Shown: positions 26,717-35,788, counted from the stretch's first letter. The stretch: 64,000 nt of DNA from Actinokineospora spheciospongiae (GCF_000564855.1 NZ_AYXG01000147.1:18685-82684); one strand, 5' to 3'. A program made the numbers and translations. The notes: generated by a model from the letters alone, not told the origin.

Positions 26717-27838
26717 TCAGCCGGTGGGCCGGTAGAAGCCGACGAAGGGCATCCCGCTGTTCGTCGTGCGCAGCGGCCCGACCTGCACCGGGTCGCCCGC
26801 CTCGACGATCTGCCCGTTGCCGATGTACATGGCCACGTGCCCCTCCCAGCAGACCAGGTCGCCGGGGAGGAGCTGGTCGGCGGAGGGGACCTCGGCGCCG
26901 ATGTCCTGCTCGCGGGAGGTGCGCGGGATCTCCAGGCCGCCCTCGCCGTAGGCGTACTGGGTCAGGCCGGAGCAGTCGAGGCCGACCCCGGGCGCGGTGC
27001 CGCCCCACACGTAGGGCACGCCGAGCTGGCCCAGGGCGGCGCGGACGGCCTTGGCCGCCGTCTCGTTCGGCGCCATCACGGTGCTGCCGTCGGGCAGGTT
27101 CACCGCGACGCCGGTGCCCGGCTGCGGCGGGATGGCCACCGGCAGCCTGCGCTTGGTGACCGCGCCCCCGCCGCCACCCCCGCCTCCTCCGCCGCCGCCC
27201 CCACCGTCGCCTCCGCCACTGCTCTGGCGGTCGTTGTAGGCGGAAGGGGGTGGGGCGGTCGCGGTGGCCGACGCGGCCGAGGTGCTGCCGTTGCCGCCCC
27301 CGGTGAGCGTGGTGACGACCGCGCCGAGCTTGGTCATCACGTCGTCGAGGTTGGTGGAGGTGTCGCCGGTGAGCTGGGCGGCGTAGCGGGCCAGCTCGGT
27401 GAGCTTCTGCTGCGCGCCCGCGGTGTCACCCGCCTGGCGCAGCGCGGCCGCGGTCTGCAGCAGCTCGGCGGCCTTGCGGTTGAAGGCGTCGATCTGGTCC
27501 TGGTTGACCCGCTGGCCGACCTTGAGGATCTCGCCCGCCTGCCGGACCGCCTCCTGCACCTCGGCGCTGTAGGTGCTCAGCTCGGCCCCGGTGGCCTGCT
27601 GGGCGGCGACGTCGCGCTCGTGGCGGACCGCGCCCTGCCCCGTCCAGCCGTAGCGCAGGCTGCTCGCGTGCCGGGTGGCGTCCTCGTCGACGGTGGACAG
27701 CGTGGTGGCCAGCCCGGCGTGCGCCCGGCCGACGCGGTCGATGGCGTCGTCGTCGGTGGCCAGGTGGCGCTGGGCGGTGGCCGCGGGCTGGATCATCGGC
27801 TCCAGCAGTTGGTGCACCGGCTGGGTGGGGGCGCTCAC
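26717..27838 (-). CDS. NlpC/P60 cell-wall peptidase with WXG-like N-terminal domain
   Basis: 373 aa from GTG 27838. Residues about 20-130 are alpha-helical with a GWTG (64-67), like WXG100/EspC-type secreted substrates. A Ser/Thr/Ala linker and a 14-Gly run (212-225) lead to a C40 peptidase domain (about 255-373) with the catalytic LDCSGL (Cys289) and GHVAMYIG (His334). The enzyme is expected to cleave peptidoglycan stem peptides outside the cell. There is no Sec signal, so export through a type VII-like route is inferred from the WXG-like part and the operon. Confidence 0.88.
   Translation of the reverse strand: MSAPTQPVHQLLEPMIQPAATAQRHLATDDDAIDRVGRAHAGLATTLSTVDEDATRHASSLRYGWTGQGAVRHERDVAAQQATGAELSTYSAEVQEAVRQAGEILKVGQRVNQDQIDAFNRKAAELLQTAAALRQAGDTAGAQQKLTELARYAAQLTGDTSTNLDDVMTKLGAVVTTLTGGGNGSTSAASATATAPPPSAYNDRQSSGGGDGGGGGGGGGGGGGGAVTKRRLPVAIPPQPGTGVAVNLPDGSTVMAPNETAAKAVRAALGQLGVPYVWGGTAPGVGLDCSGLTQYAYGEGGLEIPRTSREQDIGAEVPSADQLLPGDLVCWEGHVAMYIGNGQIVEAGDPVQVGPLRTTNSGMPFVGFYRPTG
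27164..27217 (-). repeat. GGN simple repeat encoding a poly-glycine linker
   Basis: Eighteen codons, 17 Gly and one Asp, inside the NlpC/P60 gene, forming a pyrimidine-rich tract on the plus strand. Such tracts are prone to length change by slippage. Confidence 0.7.
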
Positions 27839-28188
27839 GCGAGCTCACCCGCCGCCCGGCGCAGCGCGGACTCGGCGTCCTGCTCGGTGCCCTCGATGTT
27901 GGTCCAGGTGTTGCGGACCGCCTGGACCGTGCCGCCCAGCGACTCGGCCAGGCCCGTGACCCCGGCGTGCTGGCGCTGGTTCGCCGCCCGCAGCGCCGCG
28001 CTGAGCCCGACCTCGCTGCCGATCTTGGAGAACGCGTGCTCGCCGAACTCCGCCTGCCCGCGCAGGTCTTCCTCGGCCGCGCCGCGCAGCCGCTCGGCGA
28101 GCGGCCGCACGGCGGCGGTGTAGGCCGAGAACGCGTCCTCCTCGCCGTGGTAGCCGCCCACGTCGGAGGTGTTCGGTGGTGTGGTCAT
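27835..28188 (-). CDS. type VII secretion-associated EspC/WXG-like protein
   Basis: 117 aa from ATG 28188. A helical hairpin protein of the ESX secretion-target type (GEHAFSKIGSEVGLSAALRAANQ...VTGLAESLGGTVQAVRNTWTNIEG), with no signal peptide. The stop overlaps the NlpC/P60 start (GTGA). It heads a four-gene mini-operon (EspC-like, NlpC/P60, two YbaB-like) that lacks any EccC or EccB gene in the window, so export would depend on a secretion machine encoded elsewhere. Confidence 0.72.
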   Translation of the reverse strand: MTTPPNTSDVGGYHGEEDAFSAYTAAVRPLAERLRGAAEEDLRGQAEFGEHAFSKIGSEVGLSAALRAANQRQHAGVTGLAESLGGTVQAVRNTWTNIEGTEQDAESALRRAAGELA

Positions 28189-28301
28189 GGTGCTCCCCCT
28201 CCCCATTCGCCGACTGGGACGCCCCCCGGCGCCGATCGGCTCCCGCATCCTGTCGATTTCGTGTGCGCCGGGCACCCGGAACCCGGGTGCCCGGCGGGTC
28301 C

Positions 28302-29168
28302 TCAGGCGCCCATCGGGTGCCAGACGGTCTTCAGCTCCATGATCGACCGCAGCCGGGTGATGCCCGGCGGCTCGGTCCAGTCCGGCTCGGTCGGCGGCAC
28401 CCGCAGCACCCGCTTGACCGTGCCCGCCGCGGCGGCCTCCAGCTCCGCGCGCAGTTCCGCGGGGGCGCCGGTGAGGTCGAGGGCGTTGACGTCGCCGTGC
28501 GCGGCCAGCCACGGCCCCAGCTCGGCGGCGGACCCGGTCAGCAGGTTGACCACCCCGCCCGGCACGTCCGAGGTGGCCAGCACCTCCGCCAGGGTGATGG
28601 CGGGCAGCGGTCGCTCCCGGCTGGAGACCACGACGGCCGTGCTGCCGGTGGCCAGCACCGGGGCCAGCACGCTCACCAGCCCGAGCAGCGAGGACCGCTG
28701 CGGCGCCAGCACCCCGACCACGCCGGTCGGTTCCGGCACGGAGAAGGAGAAGTACGGGCCCGCGACCGGGTTGGCCGCCCCGAGCACGGTGGCCAGCTTG
28801 TCGGTCCAGCCCGCGTACCAGACCCACCGGTCGACGGCGGCGTCCACCAGGGTCCGCGCCTGCTCGACCGCGACCCCCTCGGAGGCGGCGACCTCGGCGG
28901 TGAACTGCTCGCGCCTGCCCTCCAGCACCTCGGCCACCCGGTAGAGCACCTGGCCGCGGTTGTAGGCGGTCGCGCCCGACCACTTCCCGAAGGCGGTGCG
29001 GGCCGCGCCGACCGCCTCGCGCAGGTCCTTGCGGGACGCGTGCGCGGCGTTGGCGAGGAACTTCCCCCCGGCGTCGGTGACCGGGTAGGTGCGCCCCGAC
29101 TCCGAGCGCGGGAACGCCCCACCCAGGTAGAGCTTGTACGTCTTGGCGACGGAGATGCGATCAGACAT
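28302..29168 (-). CDS. truncated aldehyde dehydrogenase family protein
   Basis: 288 aa, about 60% of a normal aldehyde dehydrogenase. It retains the N-terminal NAD-binding part (KLYLGGAFPRSESGR; PTGVVGVLAPQ) but stops before the region with the catalytic Glu and the nucleophilic Cys, so it cannot be a normal dehydrogenase. Its start overlaps the full-length enzyme upstream by 8 bp, and the pair is linked to deoC. It is likely to be a partner or regulatory subunit rather than random decay, as the frame is intact. Confidence 0.85.
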   Translation of the reverse strand: MSDRISVAKTYKLYLGGAFPRSESGRTYPVTDAGGKFLANAAHASRKDLREAVGAARTAFGKWSGATAYNRGQVLYRVAEVLEGRREQFTAEVAASEGVAVEQARTLVDAAVDRWVWYAGWTDKLATVLGAANPVAGPYFSFSVPEPTGVVGVLAPQRSSLLGLVSVLAPVLATGSTAVVVSSRERPLPAITLAEVLATSDVPGGVVNLLTGSAAELGPWLAAHGDVNALDLTGAPAELRAELEAAAAGTVKRVLRVPPTEPDWTEPPGITRLRSIMELKTVWHPMGA

Positions 29169-30594
29169 CGAGGTAGGCCTCCAAGCCCGCTCGGCCGCCC
29201 TCGCGGCCGAAGCCGGACTCCCGGTAGCCGCCGAAGGGGGCGGTGGGGTCGAAGCGGTTGAAGGTGTTGGCCCAGACCACGCCCGCGCGCAGCCGGTCGG
29301 CCATCCACAGGATGCGGGACCCCTTCTCGGTCCAGACCCCCGCGGACAGGCCGTAGGGGGTGTTGTTGGCCTTGGCCACGGCCTCGTCCGGGGTGCGGAA
29401 GGTCAGCACGGACAGCACCGGGCCGAAGATCTCCTCCCGGGCGATGCGCATGGCCTGGCTGACGCCCGCGAACACGGTGGGGGCGAAGAAGAAGCCCTTG
29501 TCCGGCACCGGGCACGGGCTGGTCCAGCGCTCGGCGCCCTCGGACTCGCCGGAGGCGACCAGCTCCTGGATCTTGGTGAGCTGCTCGCGCGAGTTGATCG
29601 CCCCCACGTCGGTGTTCTTGTCCAGCGGGTCGCCCACGCGCAGGGTGGCCACCCGCTTGTGCAGCTTCTCCAGCACCTCCTCGGCCACCGACTCCTGCAC
29701 CAGCAGCCGCGAGCCCGCGCAGCAGACGTGGCCCTGGTTGAAGAAGATGCCGTTGACGATGCCCTCGACGGCCTGGTCGAGCGGGGCGTCGTCGAAGACG
29801 ACGTTGGCCGCCTTGCCGCCCAGCTCCAGGGTGAGCTTCTTGCCCGAACCGGCCAGCGAGCGCTGGATCGACTTGCCCACGTCGGTCGAGCCGGTGAAGG
29901 CGACCTTGTGCACGCCGGGGTGGCCGACGACGGCGGCGCCGACGTCGCCCGCGCCGGGCAGGACGTTGACCACCCCCGGCGGCAGCTCGGCCTGCTGGAT
30001 GATCTCGGCGAGCACCAGGGCGGTGAGCGGGGTGGTCTCCGCGGGCTTGAGCACGACGGTGTTGCCGCAGGCCAGCGCCGGGGCGATCTTCCACGCGGCC
30101 ATCAGCAGCGGGAAGTTCCACGGGATGACCTGACCGGCCACGCCCAGCGGCCTCGGGTCCGGGCCGTACCCGGCGAAGTCGAGCTTGTCGGCCCAGCCCG
30201 CGTGGTGGAAGAAGTGCGCCGAGGCGGTCGGCACGTCGACGTCGCGGGACTCCCGGATCGGTTTGCCGTTGTCCAGCGACTCCAGCACGGCCAGCTCGCG
30301 GGCCCGCTCGGCGATCAGCCGCGCGATCCGGTAGACGTACTTGGCCCGCTCGGCGCCGGGCATCGGGCCCCACACCCGCTCCTGCGCCCGGCCCGCGGCC
30401 TTGACCGCGCGGTCGACGTCGTCGCGGTCGGCGGTGGAGACCTCGGCCAGCACCTCCTCGGTCGCCGGGTTGATCGACTTCAGCGGCTCGCCGCCGCCCT
30501 CGACGAACTCGCCGTCGAGGAACATCCGGTAGCCGGGCTTGAGGTTGGCGATGTCGCGCGACTCGGGCGCGGGGGCGTATTCCCAGGTCGTCAT
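29161..30594 (-). CDS. NAD-dependent aldehyde dehydrogenase
   Basis: 477 aa. All active-site elements are present: PWNFPL, FTGSTDVG (coenzyme site), LELGGK (general base Glu) and FNQGHVCCAGSR (nucleophile Cys). Located after deoC and sharing a base with its stop (TGATG), it probably oxidises the acetaldehyde released by DeoC, so that both C2 and C3 products of deoxyribose enter central metabolism. A longer in-frame reading through deoC is rejected. Substrate is inferred from context. Confidence 0.93.
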   Translation of the reverse strand: MTTWEYAPAPESRDIANLKPGYRMFLDGEFVEGGGEPLKSINPATEEVLAEVSTADRDDVDRAVKAAGRAQERVWGPMPGAERAKYVYRIARLIAERARELAVLESLDNGKPIRESRDVDVPTASAHFFHHAGWADKLDFAGYGPDPRPLGVAGQVIPWNFPLLMAAWKIAPALACGNTVVLKPAETTPLTALVLAEIIQQAELPPGVVNVLPGAGDVGAAVVGHPGVHKVAFTGSTDVGKSIQRSLAGSGKKLTLELGGKAANVVFDDAPLDQAVEGIVNGIFFNQGHVCCAGSRLLVQESVAEEVLEKLHKRVATLRVGDPLDKNTDVGAINSREQLTKIQELVASGESEGAERWTSPCPVPDKGFFFAPTVFAGVSQAMRIAREEIFGPVLSVLTFRTPDEAVAKANNTPYGLSAGVWTEKGSRILWMADRLRAGVVWANTFNRFDPTAPFGGYRESGFGREGGRAGLEAYLDV

Positions 30595-31589
30595 CAGTCC
30601 ACCGTCACGTAGTCGGGGCCGCTGTAGTGGCCCTGGAGCTGGGTTCGGCGCTGCATCAGCAGGTCGTTGAGCAGGCTGGAGGCGCCGAACCGGAACAGGT
30701 GCGGGTCGAGCCAGGCGGGCCCGGCGACCTCGTGCACGGCCACCAGGTAGCGGATCGCGTCCTTGGTCGTGCGGATGCCGCCCGCGGGCTTGACCCCGCG
30801 CAGCTCGCCGGTGGCGGCGTGCCAGTCGTGCACCGCCTGGAGCATCACGTGGGTCACCGGCAGCGTCGCGGCGGGGGAGACCTTGCCGGTGGAGGTCTTG
30901 ATGAAGTCGCCGCCCGCGAGCAGGCCGAGCCAGGAGGCGCGGCGCACGTTGTCGGGGGTGGCCAGCTCGCCGGTTTCCAGGATGACCTTGAGGTGCGCGG
31001 TGCCGCAGGCCGCCTTGACCTGGCGGATCTCGTCGAAGACCTGCCCGTAGCGGCCGGAGAGGAACGCGCCCCGGTCGATCACCATGTCGATCTCGGTGGC
31101 GCCCGTCTCGACCGCGTACGCGGTGTCGGCCAGCTTGACCCGCAGGCTGGAGCGCCCGGACGGGAACGCGGTGGCCACGCTGGCCACCCCGACCCCGCTG
31201 TCGCCGAGCGCGGCGACGGCGGTCGCCACCATGTCCGGGTACACGCAGATCGCCGCGACCCGGGGGACGTCCGGGTGCTCCGGGTCCGGCCTGCGGCCCT
31301 TGGCGCACAGGGTGCGCACCTTGCCCTCGGTGTCGGCGCCCTCCAGCGTGGTCAGGTCGACCATGGAGATCGCGGTGTCGATCGCCCACAGCTTGCTGTC
31401 CTTCTTGATGCTGCGGGTCGCGAGACCGGCCGCGCGCTGCTCCAGGCCCACGGCGTCGACCCCGGGCAACCCGTGCAGGAACCGCCGCAGGGACGTCTCG
31501 TCCCGCACGGCGTCGGCGAACGCGGGGGGTGACCCGGTCCCGCCCGCCGCGGGGGTCGACGGCTGTGCCGCCGTGTCTGTCTCTGGCAT
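30594..31589 (-). CDS. deoC: deoxyribose-phosphate aldolase
   Basis: 331 aa, of the longer actinobacterial type. It cleaves 2-deoxyribose-5-phosphate to glyceraldehyde-3-phosphate and acetaldehyde. Schiff-base and proton-relay motifs are visible: GGDFIKTSTGK and GVKPAGGIRT. It begins the operon deoC-aldh-truncated aldh. It completes the deoxynucleoside catabolic chain started by deoA and PNP. Confidence 0.95.
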   Translation of the reverse strand: MPETDTAAQPSTPAAGGTGSPPAFADAVRDETSLRRFLHGLPGVDAVGLEQRAAGLATRSIKKDSKLWAIDTAISMVDLTTLEGADTEGKVRTLCAKGRRPDPEHPDVPRVAAICVYPDMVATAVAALGDSGVGVASVATAFPSGRSSLRVKLADTAYAVETGATEIDMVIDRGAFLSGRYGQVFDEIRQVKAACGTAHLKVILETGELATPDNVRRASWLGLLAGGDFIKTSTGKVSPAATLPVTHVMLQAVHDWHAATGELRGVKPAGGIRTTKDAIRYLVAVHEVAGPAWLDPHLFRFGASSLLNDLLMQRRTQLQGHYSGPDYVTVD

Positions 31590-31641
31590 GGGACCGAGTC
31601 TAGGGCGAGGGAACGCCCACGTCGGCCCTCCGCGTCAGACC

Positions 31642-31685
31642 TGTGGACAACTCCGGTTGCGGCGCCCAGATCAGCCTGTGGACAA
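31642..31685. promoter_or_regulatory. two DnaA-box-like sites upstream of deoC
   Basis: TGTGGACAA at 31642-31650 and 31677-31685 is the reverse complement of TTGTCCACA, the actinobacterial DnaA box consensus as I recall it. Both sites are in the same orientation, 35 bp apart, in the 100-bp gap between deoC and the hydrolase. They could be a DnaA-regulated promoter or titration site; no replication gene is near. Confidence 0.5.
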
Positions 31686-31688
31686 CTC

Positions 31689-32711
31689 TCAGGAGCCGGA
31701 GGACACGGTGGCCCGGTCGACCCGCGCGGCGACCACCGGGTCGGTGGCCCGCTCGGGGTCGCGGCCGTCGCGCAGGATCGCCCGCCACACCCGCGGGTCG
31801 TACTCGGCGGGCGCGGTCTCGCGGATGAACCCGCCCAGCACCTCCAGGAACCGGTGCGGCTCGCTCTGGTGCGGGAAGTGCCCGGAGCGGTCGAACACCG
31901 CCAGCCTGCTGCCCGGCATCGCCGCGTGCGCCAGCTCGGCGTGCGCGACCGGGATGATCCGGTCCTCGGCGCCCCACACCAGCAGGGTCGGGATGCCGCG
32001 GGTGAGGTAGCAGCGGTCGAGCATGGTGACGACCTGGCCCCGCACGTCGACCACCGAGCGCAGCGTGCGCAGGAACGCGGTGCGCGCCATCGGGTCGCGC
32101 AGCGCGGCGTAGCGCTCCAGCGCGTAGGACAGGTCCGGGCCGAAGTCCAGGCCGGTGAAGCGCGACAGCGCGGGCAGCACCCCGGCGACCAGCGACCGCA
32201 TCGGCGCCGAGGCGACGAACGGCATCGCCAGCTCCGCGCCCGGCATCGCGGCCAGCCGCAGCACCGGGTGCACCTCGCGGCCGACGCCGCCGCTGCCCAC
32301 CAGCACCAGCCGCTCGCAGCGCTCGGGGAACTGGTAGGCGAACTGCATGGCCACCCCGCCGCCGAGGGAGTGGCCGACCACGGTCACCCGGTCGACGTCG
32401 AGCACGCCGAGCAGGTCGCGCAGGCCGCAGGCGTAGGCCGCCACCGCGTAGTCCGCGCGCGGCTTGTCGGACTCGCCGTGCCCGAGCAGGTCGGGGGCGA
32501 TGACGGTGTGGTCGCGGGCGAGCCGCGACAGCACCCGCAGCCAGGTGCCGGAGTTGTCGCTGATGCCGTGCACCAGCAGGACCGCCGGGCCGCTGCCCGC
32601 CATCCGGAACGCCCGGCGGTAGCCGTGGACGGTGCGGAACCGCAGGCCGACGTGGTCGAGGTCCGCCGTCGCGCCGCGGGACCGGGGCACCGCGCTCACA
32701 CCGTCGCTCAT
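31689..32711 (-). CDS. alpha/beta hydrolase
   Basis: 340 aa. Catalytic elements: nucleophile GHSLGGG (after VTVVG, about residue 115), acid in GAEDRIIP and His in SGHFPHQ. VLLVHGISDNSGTW forms the oxyanion region. It could be an esterase, epoxide hydrolase-like or C-C hydrolase. No signal peptide, so cytoplasmic. A 15-bp palindrome directly precedes its ATG. Confidence 0.88.
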   Translation of the reverse strand: MSDGVSAVPRSRGATADLDHVGLRFRTVHGYRRAFRMAGSGPAVLLVHGISDNSGTWLRVLSRLARDHTVIAPDLLGHGESDKPRADYAVAAYACGLRDLLGVLDVDRVTVVGHSLGGGVAMQFAYQFPERCERLVLVGSGGVGREVHPVLRLAAMPGAELAMPFVASAPMRSLVAGVLPALSRFTGLDFGPDLSYALERYAALRDPMARTAFLRTLRSVVDVRGQVVTMLDRCYLTRGIPTLLVWGAEDRIIPVAHAELAHAAMPGSRLAVFDRSGHFPHQSEPHRFLEVLGGFIRETAPAEYDPRVWRAILRDGRDPERATDPVVAARVDRATVSSGS

Positions 32712-32726
32712 GCGCCCATTGGGCGC
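32712..32726. promoter_or_regulatory. 15-bp palindrome adjoining the hydrolase start
   Basis: GCGCCCA (32712-32718) and TGGGCGC (32720-32726) around one base, touching the hydrolase start codon on the minus strand. It may be an operator or an RNA hairpin hiding the start. Confidence 0.4.
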
Positions 32727-32792
32727 CCCCGGTGTTGTGCCGCCGTCACCGCGGCGTTGCGGCTGGGTTGCCGCCCCGCCGACCCGGTGGGG

Positions 32793-33584
32793 TCAGTCGC
32801 TGAGCTGCGGCAACAGCAGGTCCACCCGCACCCCGTCGTGGGTGCGCCTGGTCACGGCCGAGCAGGTCACCTCGACGCCTGTGGACAGCAGTTTGCGCAC
32901 CGGCTGGGCGTAGCGGACGCTCATGGCGTACGTGAGCTGCCCGACCCGCCGACCGCCGAGGAGGACCTCTATGGCCTGTTCCCCCCGGTAGCGACCGCTG
33001 TCGATGTCGCAGAACCCGAGCGTGGCGGGCACCTGGTGGGTGTCGCGGCCCGCGGGCGGGGCGTGCGGTGCCAGCGCGTCCTGGTGGTCCTCCTCGCGGG
33101 TGACCGAGCAGGTGCGCTCGCCCCACAGCCGCACCCGGCCACCGGTCTCGGCGGCCACCATCGGGTCGCGCGCCCCGGTGACCACCTCGACGTCGCGCGG
33201 CGGCGCCAGCAGCAGGTAGACGCCGAACGGGGTGTCGCCGCCGCCGGTGATGCGCGCCGGGCAGGTGCCGACCTGCCCGCGCTCGCCGATCCGCGCCAGG
33301 GCGTCGCGGTACTCGGCGCCGATCGCCTCCGGCAGCGCGCCCACGGTCAGGTTGCGGTCGCCGACGAGGACGTCGACCCGCACCGCCGCGCCCGGTTCGG
33401 GCACCAGCGCCGCCGTGGTGGTCGGGTGCGGACCGCCGTCGGCGGCGACCGCGAGTTCGGCCTGGTGGTCATCGGCGCCGAGCACCGGGACGCGGCCGTG
33501 GTCGGGCAGCGCGAGCCGGTCGTCCGGGATCGGTGGGGGCGCGACGAGCGTGGCCGTGGATCTCTTGCGGGTGAACAGCCACAT
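32793..33584 (-). CDS. hypothetical protein
   Basis: 263 aa from ATG 33584, preceded by GGAGGTT; an upstream start (33635) would add 17 unlikely residues. No recognised family. After a short basic start (MWLFTRKRST) the protein is beta-rich and soluble, with segments such as VRVDVLVGDRNLTVGALPEA and QAIEVLLGGRRVGQLTYAMS suggesting repeated ligand-binding folds. No signal peptide or membrane helix. It lies between the hydrolase and a DUF1707 gene, all on the minus strand. Confidence 0.7.
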   Translation of the reverse strand: MWLFTRKRSTATLVAPPPIPDDRLALPDHGRVPVLGADDHQAELAVAADGGPHPTTTAALVPEPGAAVRVDVLVGDRNLTVGALPEAIGAEYRDALARIGERGQVGTCPARITGGGDTPFGVYLLLAPPRDVEVVTGARDPMVAAETGGRVRLWGERTCSVTREEDHQDALAPHAPPAGRDTHQVPATLGFCDIDSGRYRGEQAIEVLLGGRRVGQLTYAMSVRYAQPVRKLLSTGVEVTCSAVTRRTHDGVRVDLLLPQLSD

Positions 33585-33675
33585 GCGCGGAACCTCCGGC
33601 GGGGGACGGCGGGATGCCCCCCTATCGTCGATCACCCGCCCGGCGTGACACGCGGGGCGGCGGAAGAGATGAGGT

Positions 33676-34329
33676 TCACTCCGAAATCCGGTCGCGGTCG
33701 CGCCGGGACTTCTTCGGGCCGCGGACGTCGACCCCGCCCATCAGGGCGAAACCGGTGATCCGCAGGACCGGCGCACCGGGCGGGCCGACCTGGTTGGACA
33801 CCCGGCCACCGCCGAAGCCGCCCATGAAACCGGCGCCGTCGACGTGCACGGTGATGTCCGGCGGCACGATGATCTCGACCCCGCCCATCAGCGCGAACGC
33901 CTGGATGGTGGTCTCCCGGTCCTCGAACCGCGCGTGGGTCAGGTCGAGCTCCACCCCGCCCATCACCGCGACCGCGTTGAACGTCGGCGGCACGGTCCAC
34001 ACCCCCGTGCGCTGGGCGCCGGACATGATGGCCACCGCGGTGGCCGAGGTGCCCCGCCCGCCGATCCGGCTCGGGGCGCCCGGCTGCGGCTGCGGCTGGA
34101 CGACGTGGTGCTGCTGCGCGGGCACGACCTGGTTCGGCAGGTCGCGCAGCACCGGCTGCAACTCGCCGAAGGTCTTCGCGGCGTAGACCCGGTCCAGCCG
34201 CTCCTCCATCTCGGTGACCGTCAGCCTGCCCTCGGCCATCGCGTCGTGCAGCACCTTGGCGAACCGCTCGCGGTCGGCGTTCGAGGCGCGCATCTCGTCC
34301 GGACCGGGGATGCTCGGCTGCTCTGTCAC
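33676..34329 (-). CDS. DUF1707 and LiaF-like/DUF2154 protein
   Basis: 217 aa from GTG 34329. The N-terminus is DUF1707 ([36 protein letters not shown]), a domain of actinobacterial small cell-envelope-linked proteins. After a Gln/Pro linker, three short repeats with the motif AVMGGVELD / ALMGGVEII / [10 protein letters not shown] match the beta-helix-like cell-wall-stress domain of the LiaF type. No membrane helix, so probably cytoplasmic. It may sense envelope state. Diverges from upp. Confidence 0.82.
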   Translation of the reverse strand: MTEQPSIPGPDEMRASNADRERFAKVLHDAMAEGRLTVTEMEERLDRVYAAKTFGELQPVLRDLPNQVVPAQQHHVVQPQPQPGAPSRIGGRGTSATAVAIMSGAQRTGVWTVPPTFNAVAVMGGVELDLTHARFEDRETTIQAFALMGGVEIIVPPDITVHVDGAGFMGGFGGGRVSNQVGPPGAPVLRITGFALMGGVDVRGPKKSRRDRDRISE

Positions 34330-34397
34330 ACGATCGAGGGTAGCGGGTGGGAGGCCGCCCGTTCGCGGTGTCGCGGATCTCGGCCGAGGTCAGCCGC

Positions 34398-34403
34398 TAC
34401 CGT
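34398..34403 (+). promoter_or_regulatory. putative leaderless -10 of upp
   Basis: TACCGT ends 8 nt before the upp ATG; no Shine-Dalgarno. Confidence 0.4.
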
Positions 34404-34411
34404 GTCCGCCC

Positions 34412-35035
34412 ATGGACGTCCTCACCGTGGACCACCCGCTGGCGAAGGCCCGGCTCACCGTGCTGCGCGACGCGCGCACCGACGCGGCCACCTTCCGCGC
34501 CGCGCTGCAGGAGCTGACCGTCATGCTCACCTACGAGGCGATGCGCGGCGCGGCGGTGCGGGTCGAGCGGATTCACACCCCGGTCGCGCGCACCGACGGG
34601 TACTGGCTGGCCGACCCGCCGCTGCTGGTGCCGGTGCTGCGGGCCGGGCTGGGCATGGCCGACCAGGCGCACAAGCTCATCCCGGACGCCCAGATGGGCT
34701 TCGTCGGCCTGGCCAGGGACGAGACCACGTTGCAGCCGACCCCCTACATGGAGTCGCTGCCGCAGGACCTCTCCGGCCGCCCGGTGTTCGTGCTCGACCC
34801 GATGCTGGCCACCGGCGGCTCGATGGCGCACACGATCCGGTTGCTGGTGGAGCGCGGCGCCACCGACGTCACCGCGATCTGCGTGCTGGCCGCCCCGGAG
34901 GGCATCGAGTTCCTCGGCGGCGCGGGCCTGCCGGTCCGCTTGGTCACCGCCAGCGTCGACGAGCGGCTCAACGACTCCGGCTTCATCGTCCCCGGCCTCG
35001 GCGACGCGGGCGACCGCCAGTACGGCGCGGTCTGA
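34412..35035 (+). CDS. upp: uracil phosphoribosyltransferase
   Basis: 207 aa from ATG 34412. It converts uracil plus PRPP to UMP, recapturing the base released by thymidine/uridine phosphorolysis. The PRPP loop [13 protein letters not shown] (about residues 129-141) and the C-terminal uracil site [13 protein letters not shown] are clear. Short intergenic distance and a leaderless-type -10 make the start unambiguous. It ends four bases before the convergent TetR gene. Confidence 0.96.
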   Translation: MDVLTVDHPLAKARLTVLRDARTDAATFRAALQELTVMLTYEAMRGAAVRVERIHTPVARTDGYWLADPPLLVPVLRAGLGMADQAHKLIPDAQMGFVGLARDETTLQPTPYMESLPQDLSGRPVFVLDPMLATGGSMAHTIRLLVERGATDVTAICVLAAPEGIEFLGGAGLPVRLVTASVDERLNDSGFIVPGLGDAGDRQYGAV

Positions 35036-35038
35036 GCC

Positions 35039-35635
35039 TCAGCCGCGGCGGCTCCAGCCCTCGGTGTTGACGCGCACGGCCAGCTCGTAGGTCTTGGCGC
35101 TGTCGAGGTCCGGTGGGAGGGTGCCGCCGAGTTCCAGCGACACCAGCCCGTGCACGATCCCCCAGCAGGCCATGGCCATGTCCTCGGGGCGCTCGGCGGT
35201 GAACACCCCGGAGCCGATGCCGTTGGTGATCACCTCCAGCAGCGGGGCCAGCGCGGCGAGGGCCTCCGCGGTGGCCTCCGCGTCCGGCTCGAAACCGGGG
35301 ATGACGCCGCCGAACATGACCCCGTACAGGTGCGGGTCGGCCAGCGCGCTCTGCCGGTAGGCGGTGCCCAGGCGGTTGAGCGCCTCGGCGGGGTCGCCCG
35401 CGGTGTCGACGGCGCGCAGGCGGGTGCCGAGGCGGCGGAACGCCTCGACGTACAGCTCGCGGACCAGCGCGGGCTTGCCGCCGAAGAGGGAGTACACCGC
35501 GGTCGTCGACGTGTCGGCGTCGGCGGCGAGGCGGCGGAGGCTGAGGGCGGAGGCGCCCTCGCTGGACAGCAGCTCACCGGCGCGGTCGAGCAGCCGGACA
35601 CGGAGAGCGTCGTCGTGGGTCTTCGGTCGCGGCAC
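35039..35635 (-). CDS. TetR-family transcriptional regulator
   Basis: 198 aa from GTG 35635. Residues about 10-55 form the TetR helix-turn-helix (SLRRLAADADTSTTAVYSLFG), and the C-terminal domain resembles the WHG-type ligand domain (PHLYGVMFGG). Divergent from the MerR gene by about 190 bp, so either operon could be its target, or itself. Ligand unknown. Confidence 0.9.
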   Translation of the reverse strand: MPRPKTHDDALRVRLLDRAGELLSSEGASALSLRRLAADADTSTTAVYSLFGGKPALVRELYVEAFRRLGTRLRAVDTAGDPAEALNRLGTAYRQSALADPHLYGVMFGGVIPGFEPDAEATAEALAALAPLLEVITNGIGSGVFTAERPEDMAMACWGIVHGLVSLELGGTLPPDLDSAKTYELAVRVNTEGWSRRG

Positions 35636-35788
35636 CCCGGGAGCGTACCCGGGTCCGGGGTGACCCCCGCCACCTCGACGCCGGGACCGGCCGGTTCCCG
35701 TCGCCGCCGGGGCCGGGCGGCACCGCCGACCCGGTGCGCGAGGTCGACCGCGCGCACCGCCCGAACGGGGTGGGCACCGCCGCCCGAG

